From contig CAWKPF010000002.1 of assembly GCA_963851415.1 (NCBI GenBank), positions 3,844,001 to 3,908,000 of the forward strand: a DNA stretch of 64,000 nucleotides, given 5' to 3'. Position 1 is the stretch's first letter, and each line of letters begins with the position of its first letter. This DNA comes from CAWKPF01 sp963851415. Lineage in GTDB: Bacteria > Acidobacteriota > Thermoanaerobaculia > Multivoradales > Multivoraceae. The translations under genes and the position numbers were made by a program. The notes beneath the pieces are model-generated. The model ran no database searches, was not told where the DNA came from, and saw only the letters and a list, made by a program, of their open reading frames with translations. Of this stretch, positions 8,556-17,800 are shown piece after piece.

Positions 8556-10486
8556 CCACCATCCGACCCGAAGAACTGGATCAGCGCAGCATCTGCCTCG
8601 ACAGTCAGGCGATGCTCGCGCGTGCTCGCGAAGAGAACATCGAGACGGTCTGGGATCGACTCGCCGCTCAGCAGCCCCAGTGTGGGTACTGCGCCATGGG
8701 GCTCAGCTGTCGCAACTGCGCCATGGGCCCATGTCGAATCGATCCCTTCGGCGACGGTCCGCAGAAGGGCGTGTGCGGTGCCGACGCCGACACCATTGTC
8801 GCCCGCAACCTCGGTCGGACGATTGCCGCCGGTGCAGCGGCCCACTCCGACCATGGGCGCGACGTGCTCGAAGTGTTCGAGCAGACCGCAAAGGGCAAGA
8901 CCACCGGCTACGAGATCCGTGACCCGGACAAGCTGGTGGCTCTCGCCGCCGAGCTGGGCCTGGCCGTCGAGAATCGTGCCCCGGAGGAGGTGGCCCACGA
9001 CCTGGCGGAAGAGCTGTTCGAAGACTACGGCAGCCGGCGTCAAGAGCTGGGCATGTCCCACCGCGCACCGGAAGTGCGCCGCGAGCTGTGGCGCAAGCTC
9101 GGCATCATGCCGCGCGGCATCGACCGCGAGAGCGTCGAGATGCTCCATCGCACCCACATGGGGGTCGACAACGAGTACGTGAATCTCCTGCTGCACGGCC
9201 TGCGCACCAGCCTCTCCGACGGCTGGGGCGGCTCCATGGTGGCGACCGACCTCTCGGATGTGCTCTTTGGTACACCGAAGCCCGTCGTCTCCCAGGTCAA
9301 CCTGGCGGCCCTCCTCGAGGATCGAGTCAACATCGCCCTGCACGGCCACAACCCGATGCTCTCCGACGTCATCGTGCAGGCCGCACAGGATCCGGAGCTG
9401 GTGGCGCTGGCCAAGGAGAAGGGAGCGGCTGGGATCAACCTGGTGGGCCTGTGCTGCACGGGGAACGAGCTGCAGATGCGTACGGGCATCCCGATGGCAG
9501 GAAACCACCTGATGCAGGAGCTGGTCATCACCACCGGAGCGCTGGATGCCATGGTCGTGGACTATCAATGCATCATGCCGTCCGTGGTCGATGTCGCGAA
9601 GTGCTTCCATACCGAGGTCATTTCGACCGCCGACAAGGCCAGGTTCCCCGGCGCGACGCACATCTCCTTCGACCCGCAACGCGGACTCGAGATCGGCAGT
9701 GAGATCGTGCGTCGAGGCATCGAGGCTTTCGAGAACCGCAACCCGAGTCGGGTGCGCATCCCGGGAAAGACCGTTTCGATGATGGCCGGCTTCTCTGTCG
9801 AGGCGATTCTCGAGGTGCTGGGGGGCACGCCCGAGCCGCTGGTCGAGGCGATCAAGCAGGGCAGCCTGCGCGGCGCCGTCGCGGTGGTCGGCTGCAACAA
9901 CCCGAAGATCCCGCAGGATCACGGCCACGTGGCCCTGACCCAGCGACTGATCGAGAACGACATCCTGGTGCTGGTCACCGGGTGTGCTGCGATCGCCAAT
10001 GGCAAGGCCGGCCACATGATGCCCGAGAGTGCCAAGCTGGCCGGACCCGGGCTGCGAGCGGTGTGTGAGGCACTGGGAATTCCCCCGGTGCTGCACATGG
10101 GATCCTGCGTCGACAATACGCGCATCCTGGTGTTGGCGGCAGCCCTGGCCGACCACCTCGGAGTCGATATCGATCAGCTGCCCCTCGCCGGTGCCGCACC
10201 CGAGTGGTACTCGGAGAAGGCCGTATCGATCGGAGCCTACGTGGTGGCGAGCGGAATCTATACCGTGCTGGGCGTTCAGCCAGCGATCTTCGGCAGCATG
10301 AACGTGGTCAGTCTACTCGCCGACGGGCTCGAAGAGGTCGTTGGAGCTCGCTTCGCCGTCGAGGCCGATCCGGAGAAGGCTGCCGTGCTGATCCGTCGAC
10401 ACATCGAGGCGAAGCGCAAGGGCCTCGGTCTGCCGGCACTCGAGCCGGAAGCGATCCAGCTCCCGCAGAGCGTCAGCGCCGCCTAG
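8552..10486 (+). CDS. cooS: Anaerobic-type Ni-Fe carbon monoxide dehydrogenase catalytic subunit
   Basis: 644 residues, full length for CooS; oxidises CO to CO2 (reversible) at a Ni-4Fe-4S C-cluster. The C-cluster ligands of the family can be matched: His in LHGHNP, the second Cys of GLCCTGNE, Cys in VDYQCIM, Cys in VVGCNNP, Cys in VTGCAA and Cys in MGSCVDN. The catalytic Lys lies in SEKAVSIGAY. B-cluster Cys are 53, 56, 61 and 75. The D-cluster region is unusual: Cys44 and Cys47 (CGYC), with Ser52 where the Carboxydothermus-type enzyme has its second D-cluster Cys. That is the CX2C arrangement of the Desulfovibrio vulgaris enzyme. No acetyl-CoA synthase gene is nearby, so respiratory, redox-balancing or CO2-reducing use is likelier than the Wood-Ljungdahl pathway. 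Confidence 0.95.
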   Translation: MTTIRPEELDQRSICLDSQAMLARAREENIETVWDRLAAQQPQCGYCAMGLSCRNCAMGPCRIDPFGDGPQKGVCGADADTIVARNLGRTIAAGAAAHSDHGRDVLEVFEQTAKGKTTGYEIRDPDKLVALAAELGLAVENRAPEEVAHDLAEELFEDYGSRRQELGMSHRAPEVRRELWRKLGIMPRGIDRESVEMLHRTHMGVDNEYVNLLLHGLRTSLSDGWGGSMVATDLSDVLFGTPKPVVSQVNLAALLEDRVNIALHGHNPMLSDVIVQAAQDPELVALAKEKGAAGINLVGLCCTGNELQMRTGIPMAGNHLMQELVITTGALDAMVVDYQCIMPSVVDVAKCFHTEVISTADKARFPGATHISFDPQRGLEIGSEIVRRGIEAFENRNPSRVRIPGKTVSMMAGFSVEAILEVLGGTPEPLVEAIKQGSLRGAVAVVGCNNPKIPQDHGHVALTQRLIENDILVLVTGCAAIANGKAGHMMPESAKLAGPGLRAVCEALGIPPVLHMGSCVDNTRILVLAAALADHLGVDIDQLPLAGAAPEWYSEKAVSIGAYVVASGIYTVLGVQPAIFGSMNVVSLLADGLEEVVGARFAVEADPEKAAVLIRRHIEAKRKGLGLPALEPEAIQLPQSVSAA

Positions 10487-10500
10487 GGAGGAGATCGATC

Positions 10501-11460
10501 ATGTGTGAAGGACACGCCCATCCCCCCCATGAACACTCGCACGAGACCTCGGACCAGGGTGCACGAGAGCTGGCATTGGATGCGGCCACTCATCACCTCC
10601 GACAGTTGAGACACTCGAGCGGCTCCGACGAACTGAGAGTCGTGATCACCGGCAAGGGTGGAGTCGGCAAGACCAGCTTGACGGCGCTGCTGGCTCGACT
10701 GATGGCCCGTCAGGACTACACCGTTCTGGCTCTCGATGCGGATCCGCAGATGAACCTCCCCTGGGCGCTCGGTCTCGACTCCCAGGAGATTCAGCGGCTG
10801 ATCCCGCTGAGTCACAACCTCGACTACGTCGAGGAGAAGACAGGCGCTCGCCCCGGGGAGGGCTGGGGACTCTTTCTCCGTCTAAACCCCGACGTGCACG
10901 ATGTGGTCACGCGCTTCGGGGTCACGGGCCCTGACGGTGTGAAGCTCCTCGTCATGGGAGACGTCGTGCAACCGGCTGCCGGGTGTCTCTGTCCGGAGAA
11001 CTCGCTTCTCGCCGCGGTGATGGGCGCGATGAGCCTGCGCCGAGGCGAGGCGATCCTGCTCGACACCCAGGCCGGGGTCGAACACTTCGGTCGCGCTTTG
11101 GCGCGGGGATTCCGAGACTGCGTCGTGGTCAGCGACCCGACGTTCAACGGGGTCCAGGTGGCGCTGCGCACGGCACGCCTGGCGCAAGAGCTCGGCATCC
11201 CGAGAATCCACCTGGCGGTCAATCGTGTGCGCAGCGACGTCGAGTGGCAGCGAACCCTCGGACGCCTCGACGCAGACGGGAGCTTTCCCTTCGTCGCGCT
11301 TCATGCGCTTCCCTGGGATGAGGCCCTGCTGCAGCACGAGCCGAGCGTCAGTCCGCTACTCGAGGGCTCCGCAACTCCGTTTCTTCAGGCGGTGACACAG
11401 CTGCGCGATGCGCTGGTGACACCGATCCCTCAGTGGGAGGCTCTTCCATGCGCGTCGTGA
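10501..11460 (+). CDS. cooC: CooC nickel-insertion ATPase with His-rich N-terminal tail
   Basis: 319-residue MinD/ParA-type P-loop ATPase that matures the CO dehydrogenase C-cluster by nickel insertion. A deviant Walker A, GKGGVGKTS, lies at residues 51-59. The metal-binding CxC motif of CooC is Cys162-Leu-Cys164 (GCLCPEN). The first 15 residues contain one Cys and five His (MCEGHAHPPHEHSHE), with a His-His at 31-32. Such a tail is not part of the core CooC fold and recalls the His-rich regions of CooJ and HypB. The ATG at 10501 has GGAGGAGA about seven bases upstream and lies 14 bases after cooS. The 3' end overlaps the next gene by 13 bases. Confidence 0.92.
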   Translation: MCEGHAHPPHEHSHETSDQGARELALDAATHHLRQLRHSSGSDELRVVITGKGGVGKTSLTALLARLMARQDYTVLALDADPQMNLPWALGLDSQEIQRLIPLSHNLDYVEEKTGARPGEGWGLFLRLNPDVHDVVTRFGVTGPDGVKLLVMGDVVQPAAGCLCPENSLLAAVMGAMSLRRGEAILLDTQAGVEHFGRALARGFRDCVVVSDPTFNGVQVALRTARLAQELGIPRIHLAVNRVRSDVEWQRTLGRLDADGSFPFVALHALPWDEALLQHEPSVSPLLEGSATPFLQAVTQLRDALVTPIPQWEALPCAS

Positions 11461-12716
11461 TTCTGGGAGCCGGACCCGCCGGTGTCACCGTTGCCGAACG
11501 TGTCCGTCGCCTCGATCCGGAGGCGGAGATCAGCCTGGTTTCAGCCGAGCCCTTTCCCCCCTATTCACCCCCCGCCATGGCCGATCACTTTCTTCGGCAT
11601 CGCTCGACTGTCGGAGCCCCCGAAGGCGGAACAGAGGAGCCGCTCTTTTGGAAGGGACGTGATTTCTGCTCGCGTCTCGGCCTCGACTACCGCAGTCCCG
11701 CTCGGGTCCGCTCGGTTGATGTCGCGAACCGGCGAGTCCAGCTCGCTGACAGCGAAGGACTCGAGTGGGATCGCCTCGTGATTGCCACCGGCGCCCGACT
11801 GTTCGTTCCCCTCGAGGGACGCGAGCTCGAAGGGATCTTCGACTTCAAATCGCTGGGTGCTGCCGAAGAGCTGGTCAACGAAGTTCGAAAAGGCGAGGTC
11901 GCGAACGTGGTGATCGTCGGCGCCGGATTCATCGGCGTCGAGGTGGCGCTCCTGCTCTGCGATCTCGGTCTCCAGGTCACCCTGCTCGAGCGCTTCGACC
12001 GGGTGATGCCGCAGATGCTCGATCTCGAGACGGCACAGATCGTGGCCGAGGCATTGGGGCGGCGCGGCGTCGATCTGCGCTTGCGCACCGAGGCACTGGC
12101 GTTCCTCAGCTCCCGCCGCTGCAAGGGAAGAGTGGGGGCACTCGAGCTGGTCTCGGGAGAGACCCTGGTAGCCGACGTCTTCGTGGCGGCGAGCGGCGTG
12201 CAGCCGAACGTCGACTTTCTGGCCGACTCCACCCTGGACGTGGGTTGGGGGATTCCGGTCGACGAGTCACTGCGCACCAGTGTCGAGCACATCTACGCGG
12301 CCGGCGACGTCGCAGAGACCCGTGACCGCCTGACCGGTGAGCGCTCGGTCCACGCCATCTTCCCCAACGCCGTAGTCCAGGCGGAGATCGTGGCTGCCAA
12401 TCTGCTCGGCCATGACCTGCGCTATGAAGGCTCCGAGACGATGAACAGCCTCAAGCATCTCGGAGTACCCGTGGTGGCTGCAGGTGCTGTGAACGGTGAA
12501 GAGGTGCTGCGCTGGCGATGCGGAGACCGGCTCCGTCAGCTGGTGGTCGACGACGACGATCGCTTGATCGGATTCCGCCTGGCCGGCGACATCCGTCAGG
12601 CCGGCGTCTTGCGGGCATTGATGCTCAGGGGTGATCCGGTGACCCGGTGGAAGGGCCGGTTGCTCGGTGGGGAGATCCGTGCGGCCGAGCTCGGGGGGTT
12701 GATGCAGGTGGCGTGA
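11448..12716 (+). CDS. FAD/NAD(P)-dependent oxidoreductase of the CO dehydrogenase operon
   Basis: 422-residue pyridine-nucleotide disulfide oxidoreductase-family flavoprotein without a redox-active CxxxxC pair. The FAD-binding motif is VVILGAGPAGVTVAE at residues 3-17. The NAD(P)H-binding motif is VVIVGAGFIGVEVALLL, near residue 160. The second FAD motif is HIYAAGDVAET. The ATG at 11448 lies inside the cooC 3' end and is preceded by GGGAGG, so it is translationally coupled. In other CO oxidisers an oxidoreductase of this kind next to CooF is thought to pass CO-derived electrons to NAD(P)+; that role is inferred here. An oxidative-stress NADH oxidase is the alternative. Confidence 0.85.
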   Translation: MRVVILGAGPAGVTVAERVRRLDPEAEISLVSAEPFPPYSPPAMADHFLRHRSTVGAPEGGTEEPLFWKGRDFCSRLGLDYRSPARVRSVDVANRRVQLADSEGLEWDRLVIATGARLFVPLEGRELEGIFDFKSLGAAEELVNEVRKGEVANVVIVGAGFIGVEVALLLCDLGLQVTLLERFDRVMPQMLDLETAQIVAEALGRRGVDLRLRTEALAFLSSRRCKGRVGALELVSGETLVADVFVAASGVQPNVDFLADSTLDVGWGIPVDESLRTSVEHIYAAGDVAETRDRLTGERSVHAIFPNAVVQAEIVAANLLGHDLRYEGSETMNSLKHLGVPVVAAGAVNGEEVLRWRCGDRLRQLVVDDDDRLIGFRLAGDIRQAGVLRALMLRGDPVTRWKGRLLGGEIRAAELGGLMQVA

Positions 12717-12874
12717 TCCTGGTCGGCGGACACCTGGAGAGAGCTGGCGCGGAACGTCCCGACGATTCGCTCAGCGGAACGCCGCTCATGCCCGTGTCCG
12801 TAGCTGGGGCGGACCGCCGTACCGTCCGGCGAATGGGCGCTCCTCCCGGGCAAAGCCCTCGAGCGGAGAACGGA

Positions 12875-13318
12875 TCAACTCTCGAGGTGGCTGCGGAGCA
12901 GCCAGGCGTTCTTCTCGTGCGTGTCGAGTCGACGGACGGCGAGATCCACGGACGCCTGGTCTCCTGCCTCCTCGGCTGCCTCGATGACCTGTCGGCATCG
13001 GTCCGCAATCTTCGCCTGATCGGCAACCAGATTCTTGATCATCTCTGTTGCCTTCGGAGTCCCCGTCTCTTCTTTGACCGAGGCGAGCTCGGCGAACTCG
13101 GAGAACGAGCCAGGCGCTCGGTCGCCGAGCGATCGAATGCGCTCCGCGACCTCGTCGATCGCGATCGCGAGCTCGGTGTACTCCGTCTCGAACAGGGTAT
13201 GGAGGGTCGTGAACATCGGACCCGTGACGTTCCAGTGGTAGTTGTGGGTCTTGACGTAGAGCGTGTAGCTGTCGGCAAGGAGCCCCTTGAGGGCGTCAGC
13301 GGTCTTGGCGGTGGTCAT
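12875..13318 (-). CDS. dps: Dps-family DNA-binding ferritin-like protein
   Basis: 147 residues, usual Dps size. Dps dodecamers store iron, consume peroxide at an inter-subunit ferroxidase centre and protect DNA. The typical motif is seen: KTHNYHWNVTGP with ferroxidase His, followed by FETEYTELAIAIDEVAERI with the acidic ligands. The C-terminus (DTHEKNAWLLRSHLES) is the family form without a long basic tail. The ATG at 13318 has GGAGAG six bases upstream. The gene converges on the coo operon, whose last stop is 158 bases away, and is transcribed from the 13.3-13.6 kb intergenic region. Adjacency to an oxygen-sensitive enzyme may be functional or chance. Confidence 0.93.
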   Translation of the reverse strand: MTTAKTADALKGLLADSYTLYVKTHNYHWNVTGPMFTTLHTLFETEYTELAIAIDEVAERIRSLGDRAPGSFSEFAELASVKEETGTPKATEMIKNLVADQAKIADRCRQVIEAAEEAGDQASVDLAVRRLDTHEKNAWLLRSHLES

Positions 13319-13637
13319 GGGGTTCTCTCCGGGTGCACCTCGGGGTGCGATCGGTGGCGTGGTTGTGAGCGGTCATCCACTCTACAAGGGCGGTACACAG
13401 TCGGGACTACCCGGGGAGTGGGGACTGTCCTTGTTCTCGAGGTAGGTTCTTCAAAGATCTATTCGGCCTCTTTCGGTGTCCGGTTTCGCCTTCGTCGCGC
13501 CGAATGCATTCGAGGAGGCGGAGCTTCGAGTGGTCCCTGCCTGGCCACTCCCGGTTCGACGCGTGCGACTCCGACCGACGCGGGGTGCCGACGTGTAGAA
13601 TCCGGCTGTTCGTCCAACCCTCGGAGCTGAAATCGCG
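13319..13637. other. 319-base intergenic region between divergent dps and the DUF2891 gene
   Basis: No gene is seen. The region must carry the dps promoter on the minus strand and that of the DUF2891 gene on the plus strand. It contains a short hairpin (GCACC, loop TCGG, GGTGC) at 13335-13348, just before the dps ribosome site, and an imperfect inverted repeat at 13397-13428. Confidence 0.5.
13397..13428. repeat. Imperfect inverted repeat with ACAGTC/GACTGT ends
   Basis: The arms ACAGTC-ggg-ACT and AGT-ggg-GACTGT flank ACCCGGGG. Nine of the twelve arm positions pair and the three inner G/G positions do not. The GGGGACTGTCC element at the right end resembles short extragenic palindromes linked with REP-associated transposases in other genomes, but no transposase is present and I see no second copy outside coding DNA. 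It may equally be an operator of the divergent genes. Confidence 0.3.
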
Positions 13638-14750
13638 GTGTCGTCTCGTCTGCGGCCCTTCGTCTCTTCGGCTGGAGCGGCCTTTGCGGCTCTGGCGATG
13701 TGTGCGGTCGTCGAGCGTGCGGGAGCCCAGACTCTCGACGCTTCGATGGTCAGTCGTTTCTCCGCGCTCGCCCTGCACTGCGCGCAGACCGAGTTCCCCA
13801 ACAAGCCGGGTGACGTTGTGACGTCGTCGTCGGACCTCTCTACCCCGGCGCAGCTCCACCCGGCGTTCTACGGCTGTTTCGATTGGCACTCGTCCGTGCA
13901 TGGGCACTGGATGCTGGTCTACCTGCTGCGCACCCGGCCCGAGCTCGGCGGCGCCGCCGAGATTCGGGAGGCTCTCGAGGCAAACCTGACCCGAGCCAAG
14001 CTTCTTCGCGAGGCGGCCTACTTCGCCGAGGACGAGAACAAGTCCTTCGAGCGCATGTACGGCTGGGCGTGGTTGCTCAAGCTGTCGAGTGAGCTGCGTG
14101 GCTTCGATGACCCTCAAGCCAGACGCTGGGCCGAGGCGCTGGTACCTCTGGAGCAGATCATCGTCGAGCGGATCCTCGACTTCCTGCCACGACAGACCTA
14201 CCCGATTCGGATCGGCACGCATACCAATACCGCGTTCGGAATGACCTTCGCATGGGACTTTGCCCGACAGACCGATCACGAGATCCTTTCGGCGGCACTG
14301 GAGCAGCGCGCGAGGGACTACTATTTCGATGACCGGGACTGTCCCGCCGCGTGGGAGCCGGGCGGGGCAGACTTCTTGTCGCCGTGCCTGGTCGAGGCGG
14401 AGCTGATGGCCAGGATCCTGAGTGCGGATGCCTTTTCCTCCTGGCTCGAGGGCTTCCTGCCCGAGCTCGCCACTGCCGCTCCGGAGGCCCTTCTCCAGCC
14501 GGCCGAGGTGTCCGACCGGACCGATCCCCAGATCGTTCATCTCGACGGTCTCAATCTGAGTCGGGCCTGGGCGATGTATCGCATCGCGGCGGCACTGGCG
14601 CCCGAAGACCCGCGCGGCACCGTCCTGCGCGAGTCTGCGCAGCGTCACCTCGACGCGACGCTGCCCCACATCACCAGCGGCAACTATGAAGGGGAGCATT
14701 GGTTGGCCTCCTTTGCCGTCTGGGCCCTGGCCAACCAATCGGTACGCTAG
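13638..14750 (+). CDS. Secreted DUF2891 family protein
   Basis: 370 residues beginning with a signal peptide (cleavage near ERAGAQ-TL). The mature part matches DUF2891: LALHCAQTEFPNK, the highly characteristic PAFYGCFDWHSSVHGHW, a central YGWAWLLKLSSEL, then GTHTNTAFGMTFAWDFAR, and a terminal TSGNYEGEHWLASFAVWA. The family forms an all-alpha barrel-like fold of unknown activity; the conserved Trp, His and acidic residues suggest a hydrolase or sugar-active enzyme (inference). GTG start at 13638 after CGGAG. The gene converges with the frameshifted ATPase gene ending at 14801. Confidence 0.85.
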   Translation: MSSRLRPFVSSAGAAFAALAMCAVVERAGAQTLDASMVSRFSALALHCAQTEFPNKPGDVVTSSSDLSTPAQLHPAFYGCFDWHSSVHGHWMLVYLLRTRPELGGAAEIREALEANLTRAKLLREAAYFAEDENKSFERMYGWAWLLKLSSELRGFDDPQARRWAEALVPLEQIIVERILDFLPRQTYPIRIGTHTNTAFGMTFAWDFARQTDHEILSAALEQRARDYYFDDRDCPAAWEPGGADFLSPCLVEAELMARILSADAFSSWLEGFLPELATAAPEALLQPAEVSDRTDPQIVHLDGLNLSRAWAMYRIAAALAPEDPRGTVLRESAQRHLDATLPHITSGNYEGEHWLASFAVWALANQSVR

Positions 14751-14800
14751 ACACTCGGCGCTTCCCGCGGACGACGATCCCGCGGCTCGGCATCGGCGGA

Positions 14801-17800
14801 CTACTTCCCCTTCTCTGCCTCGGTCGCCTCCGACACCAGGCTGCGGGTGTCGATCTTCTTGAGCGCGGCGGCGAGATCCTTGAGCTGATCGAGGCCGGCG
14901 AGCGTGCGGTCGATCAGGTCTTCGAGCCTCGGGTCGCGCTGCATTCCCTGGCGCTCGAGCCAGCGGTCGACGCCGCGCAACGAGTCCATCAGCCCCTGGT
15001 CGATCGTTTCGACCAGGTCCTCCAGGAGATCGTGCACGCCGCTTTGCAGCGTCTGGATGACGCGCACCTGCTGCGCGCTGGCTCCCGCGGCTGGACGCGT
15101 CCGGGTGGCCGAGTCGATGGCGCCGCCAATCGCCTCGAGACCGCGGGCGAGACCGGAGAGTCTGTCGGTGATCACTTCGAACACGGCCGGGTCGAGCGTG
15201 GTTTGGCTCTGGGCTGTGGGCTCCGTCGCCCGCTCGGCCGTCTGCGTCGCCATCTGGGATCCCAACTGGGCGACGGTGGCGTTGAGCTGCTCGAGATAGG
15301 GGCCGAAGTCGACCGACAGCTCGCGGGTCCCTTCGAGGACCTCCGAGGCCGGCGCACGGGAGACCGCAGTCTCGATGTGGCGGCCGATCTCGCTCAGGCG
15401 CTCCGAGAGGAGGCCCAGGATCCCCGTGACCCGGGTCACCGGATCCTCCTGGTCGCCGCCCATTGCCGCCATGCGGTGGAAGGTGCGCTTGATCTCCTCC
15501 CAGCGGCCGCCTGCCGTTTCGGTGAGCACCCCGCGCAGCTCCGCGAGCTTGAGCAGGTTGTGCTCGGCGCCGGTGGTCAGGGTCTGCGCCTCGCCGAGGT
15601 AGTGGTCGTCGATCAGGGCTTCGAGCTCCTCGTCGTTCATCGCCGGGCACGATCTTCTCGGCCAGCTTGTTCATGTTGCGGTAGCTGCCCTGCAGCTGGA
15701 AGCGGCGGCTCGGTGCGGTACGCGTCGTCCTGGGAGGCGGAGTCGATGTATGCTGGTTGACCGCCAGCAGCACCTCCTGAACGCGCAGCAGGTGGCGCAG
15801 CACGGTGAGGATCTCCTCGAGCTCGACCGGTCGAGTAGGCGTGGGCGAGCTGGTCGGCCTGGACGACTTCCCCGGGGCCATGCGCACCAGCTTGTAGAGA
15901 TCGTCGGGCTCGCGGCTCGCCGAGCGGCGCCAGCACCGGGTTCGAGGTGAGGGAGTTCTCGAGGTAGCGACAGCGCGAAGAGCTCGTCCTTGCCCGTCGA
16001 GGATGTCGCCGAGGTTGTAGGTGTCGGCGCGGTTGGCCAGCATGTCGGGGATCTGGAAGACCTCGCCCGACTCGGTGTAGGGGTTGCCGGCCATGCAGAC
16101 CGCGAAGCTTCTTGCCGCGCAGGTCGTAGGTGCGGGTACGCCCCTTCCAGACGCCCTCGACTCTGCGCTGGGCGTCGCACAGGGAGATGAACTTCTGCAG
16201 GAACTCGGGGTTGGTGTGCTGGATGTCGTCGAGGTAGAGCATCACGTTGTTGCCCATCTCGAAGGCGAGGTTGATCTTCTCGACCTCCTGGCGCGCGGTG
16301 GCGTTGGGCGCCTCGGCGGGGTCGAGCGAGGTGACCGCGTGACCCAGGGCCGGCCCGTTGATCTTCACGAACACCAGGCCGAGCCGGTTGGCGATGTACT
16401 CCATCAGCGTCGTCTTGCCGTAGCCCGGCGGCGAGATGAGCAGCAGCAGGCCCATCAGGTCGGTGCGCTTGGTCGGCACCGAGCGCGCCGATCTGCTTGG
16501 CCAGGTTGTCGCCGATGAGCGGCAGGTAGACCTCGTCGATGAGCTGGTTGCGCACGAAGGCGCTCATCACTCGGGGCCTGTATTCGGCGAGGCGCAGCCG
16601 GTAACGCTCGCGCTCCAGCAGCTCGTGTCGCCGCTGCTGGAACTCGCGGAAGCCGGGCACCTGGCGGCGTCGGAAGCGGTCGAGGCGATCGAGAAACTCG
16701 TCGAGATCGATCCCGAGGGTCCCGCTCGGCAGCCGCGGGTGCTGGCCGAGCAGCCCATCGACGGTGGCTCGGGTGGTGGTGTGGCTGGGCTCGCGGCCGA
16801 TCCGTCTCCCCGCCAGGAGCAGAACGGCGGTCTCCTGGAGCGTCCCCTCGGGTACGGAGTGTTCTCCGCCCACACCGCTCGTATAGCCCTGTAGCCAGGC
16901 GCGAGCCAACTGGAGGCGCGCCACCAGGTCCCCCTCGAGCTTGCGCAGGTCTTCTTCGAAGTCGCGATCGTGTCCACGCTCGCTCAGATCCCTGCGGAAG
17001 GCCTCTGCGAGGTCGACCGCGGCACCCGCGGTGGAGAAGCGCAGCGGGTCTCTACCCAGCTCGTCCACCAGGTAGGCGGCGGCGAGGGAGAGGCTGGCGT
17101 CGATCAGCCCGAGGCGGCGCTCCTCGCGAAACCGCTCGATCTGGTGCGCCAGCTCGTTGCGCAGTTCCTCGTGCGCCTTGCCGGGGCCGAACGCGGCCTT
17201 GAGACGATGCAGGCTCTGGGCGCGACGGCGGAGCAATTCGGCCGCTTCGCCCTCGATTCCCCAGCCCCAGTACAGGCAGGCCAGGGCCCGCGCGTCGGCA
17301 GGGTAGCGCAGCCGTCCGGCAGTCGACTCGAGCTGGAGCAGGGCCCGCAGGATGAGGGTCGCGTCGTGGTCGTGCACGCCGCGCTCGTAGCCTTCGTCGT
17401 AGCGCTGTGCGGCCCGGTCTCTCACGCGCTTGCCCAGGGCACCGTCTCCGGCGGCCGCTTCCCCGTGCAGGGTCGCCAGGCTCAGTCCGCCCCGCTGCTC
17501 CTCCGCGTCGAAGAGCAGCGAGGCGGCCAGGTACTCTGCGCGGTAGACCTCGGGGGTCTCGGAGACGAGCAGCTGCTCCCAGTACGGCGCGGGTCTCCGC
17601 GAACCCGGGATCGTCGATCCTCTCGTAGAAGTCGGTGCCGGTGAGGTGGACGACCATGCTCGTCTTCGCGAGGGACCATGGTGAGATCGATCGGCTGGGT
17701 GTTGACGCTGAAACGGTGATGGCCGAGACGGATGACCTCGGCCCCTTCTTCGAAGATCTCCTGACGGTCGCGCAGGCCCCGCGCCGCCTCCTGGCGCGCC

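Noticed and set aside
8435..10156. A 573-codon minus-strand frame opposite cooS
   Set aside because: Shadow of the very conserved CO dehydrogenase gene; its translation is His/Val-rich and has no domain.
13407..16094. An 895-codon minus-strand frame across the ATPase 3' end, continuing into the DUF2891 gene
   Set aside because: Only its first about 150 codons match the ATPase family; the rest is antisense to DUF2891 and to other frames of the same gene. It is an artefact of the frameshifts.
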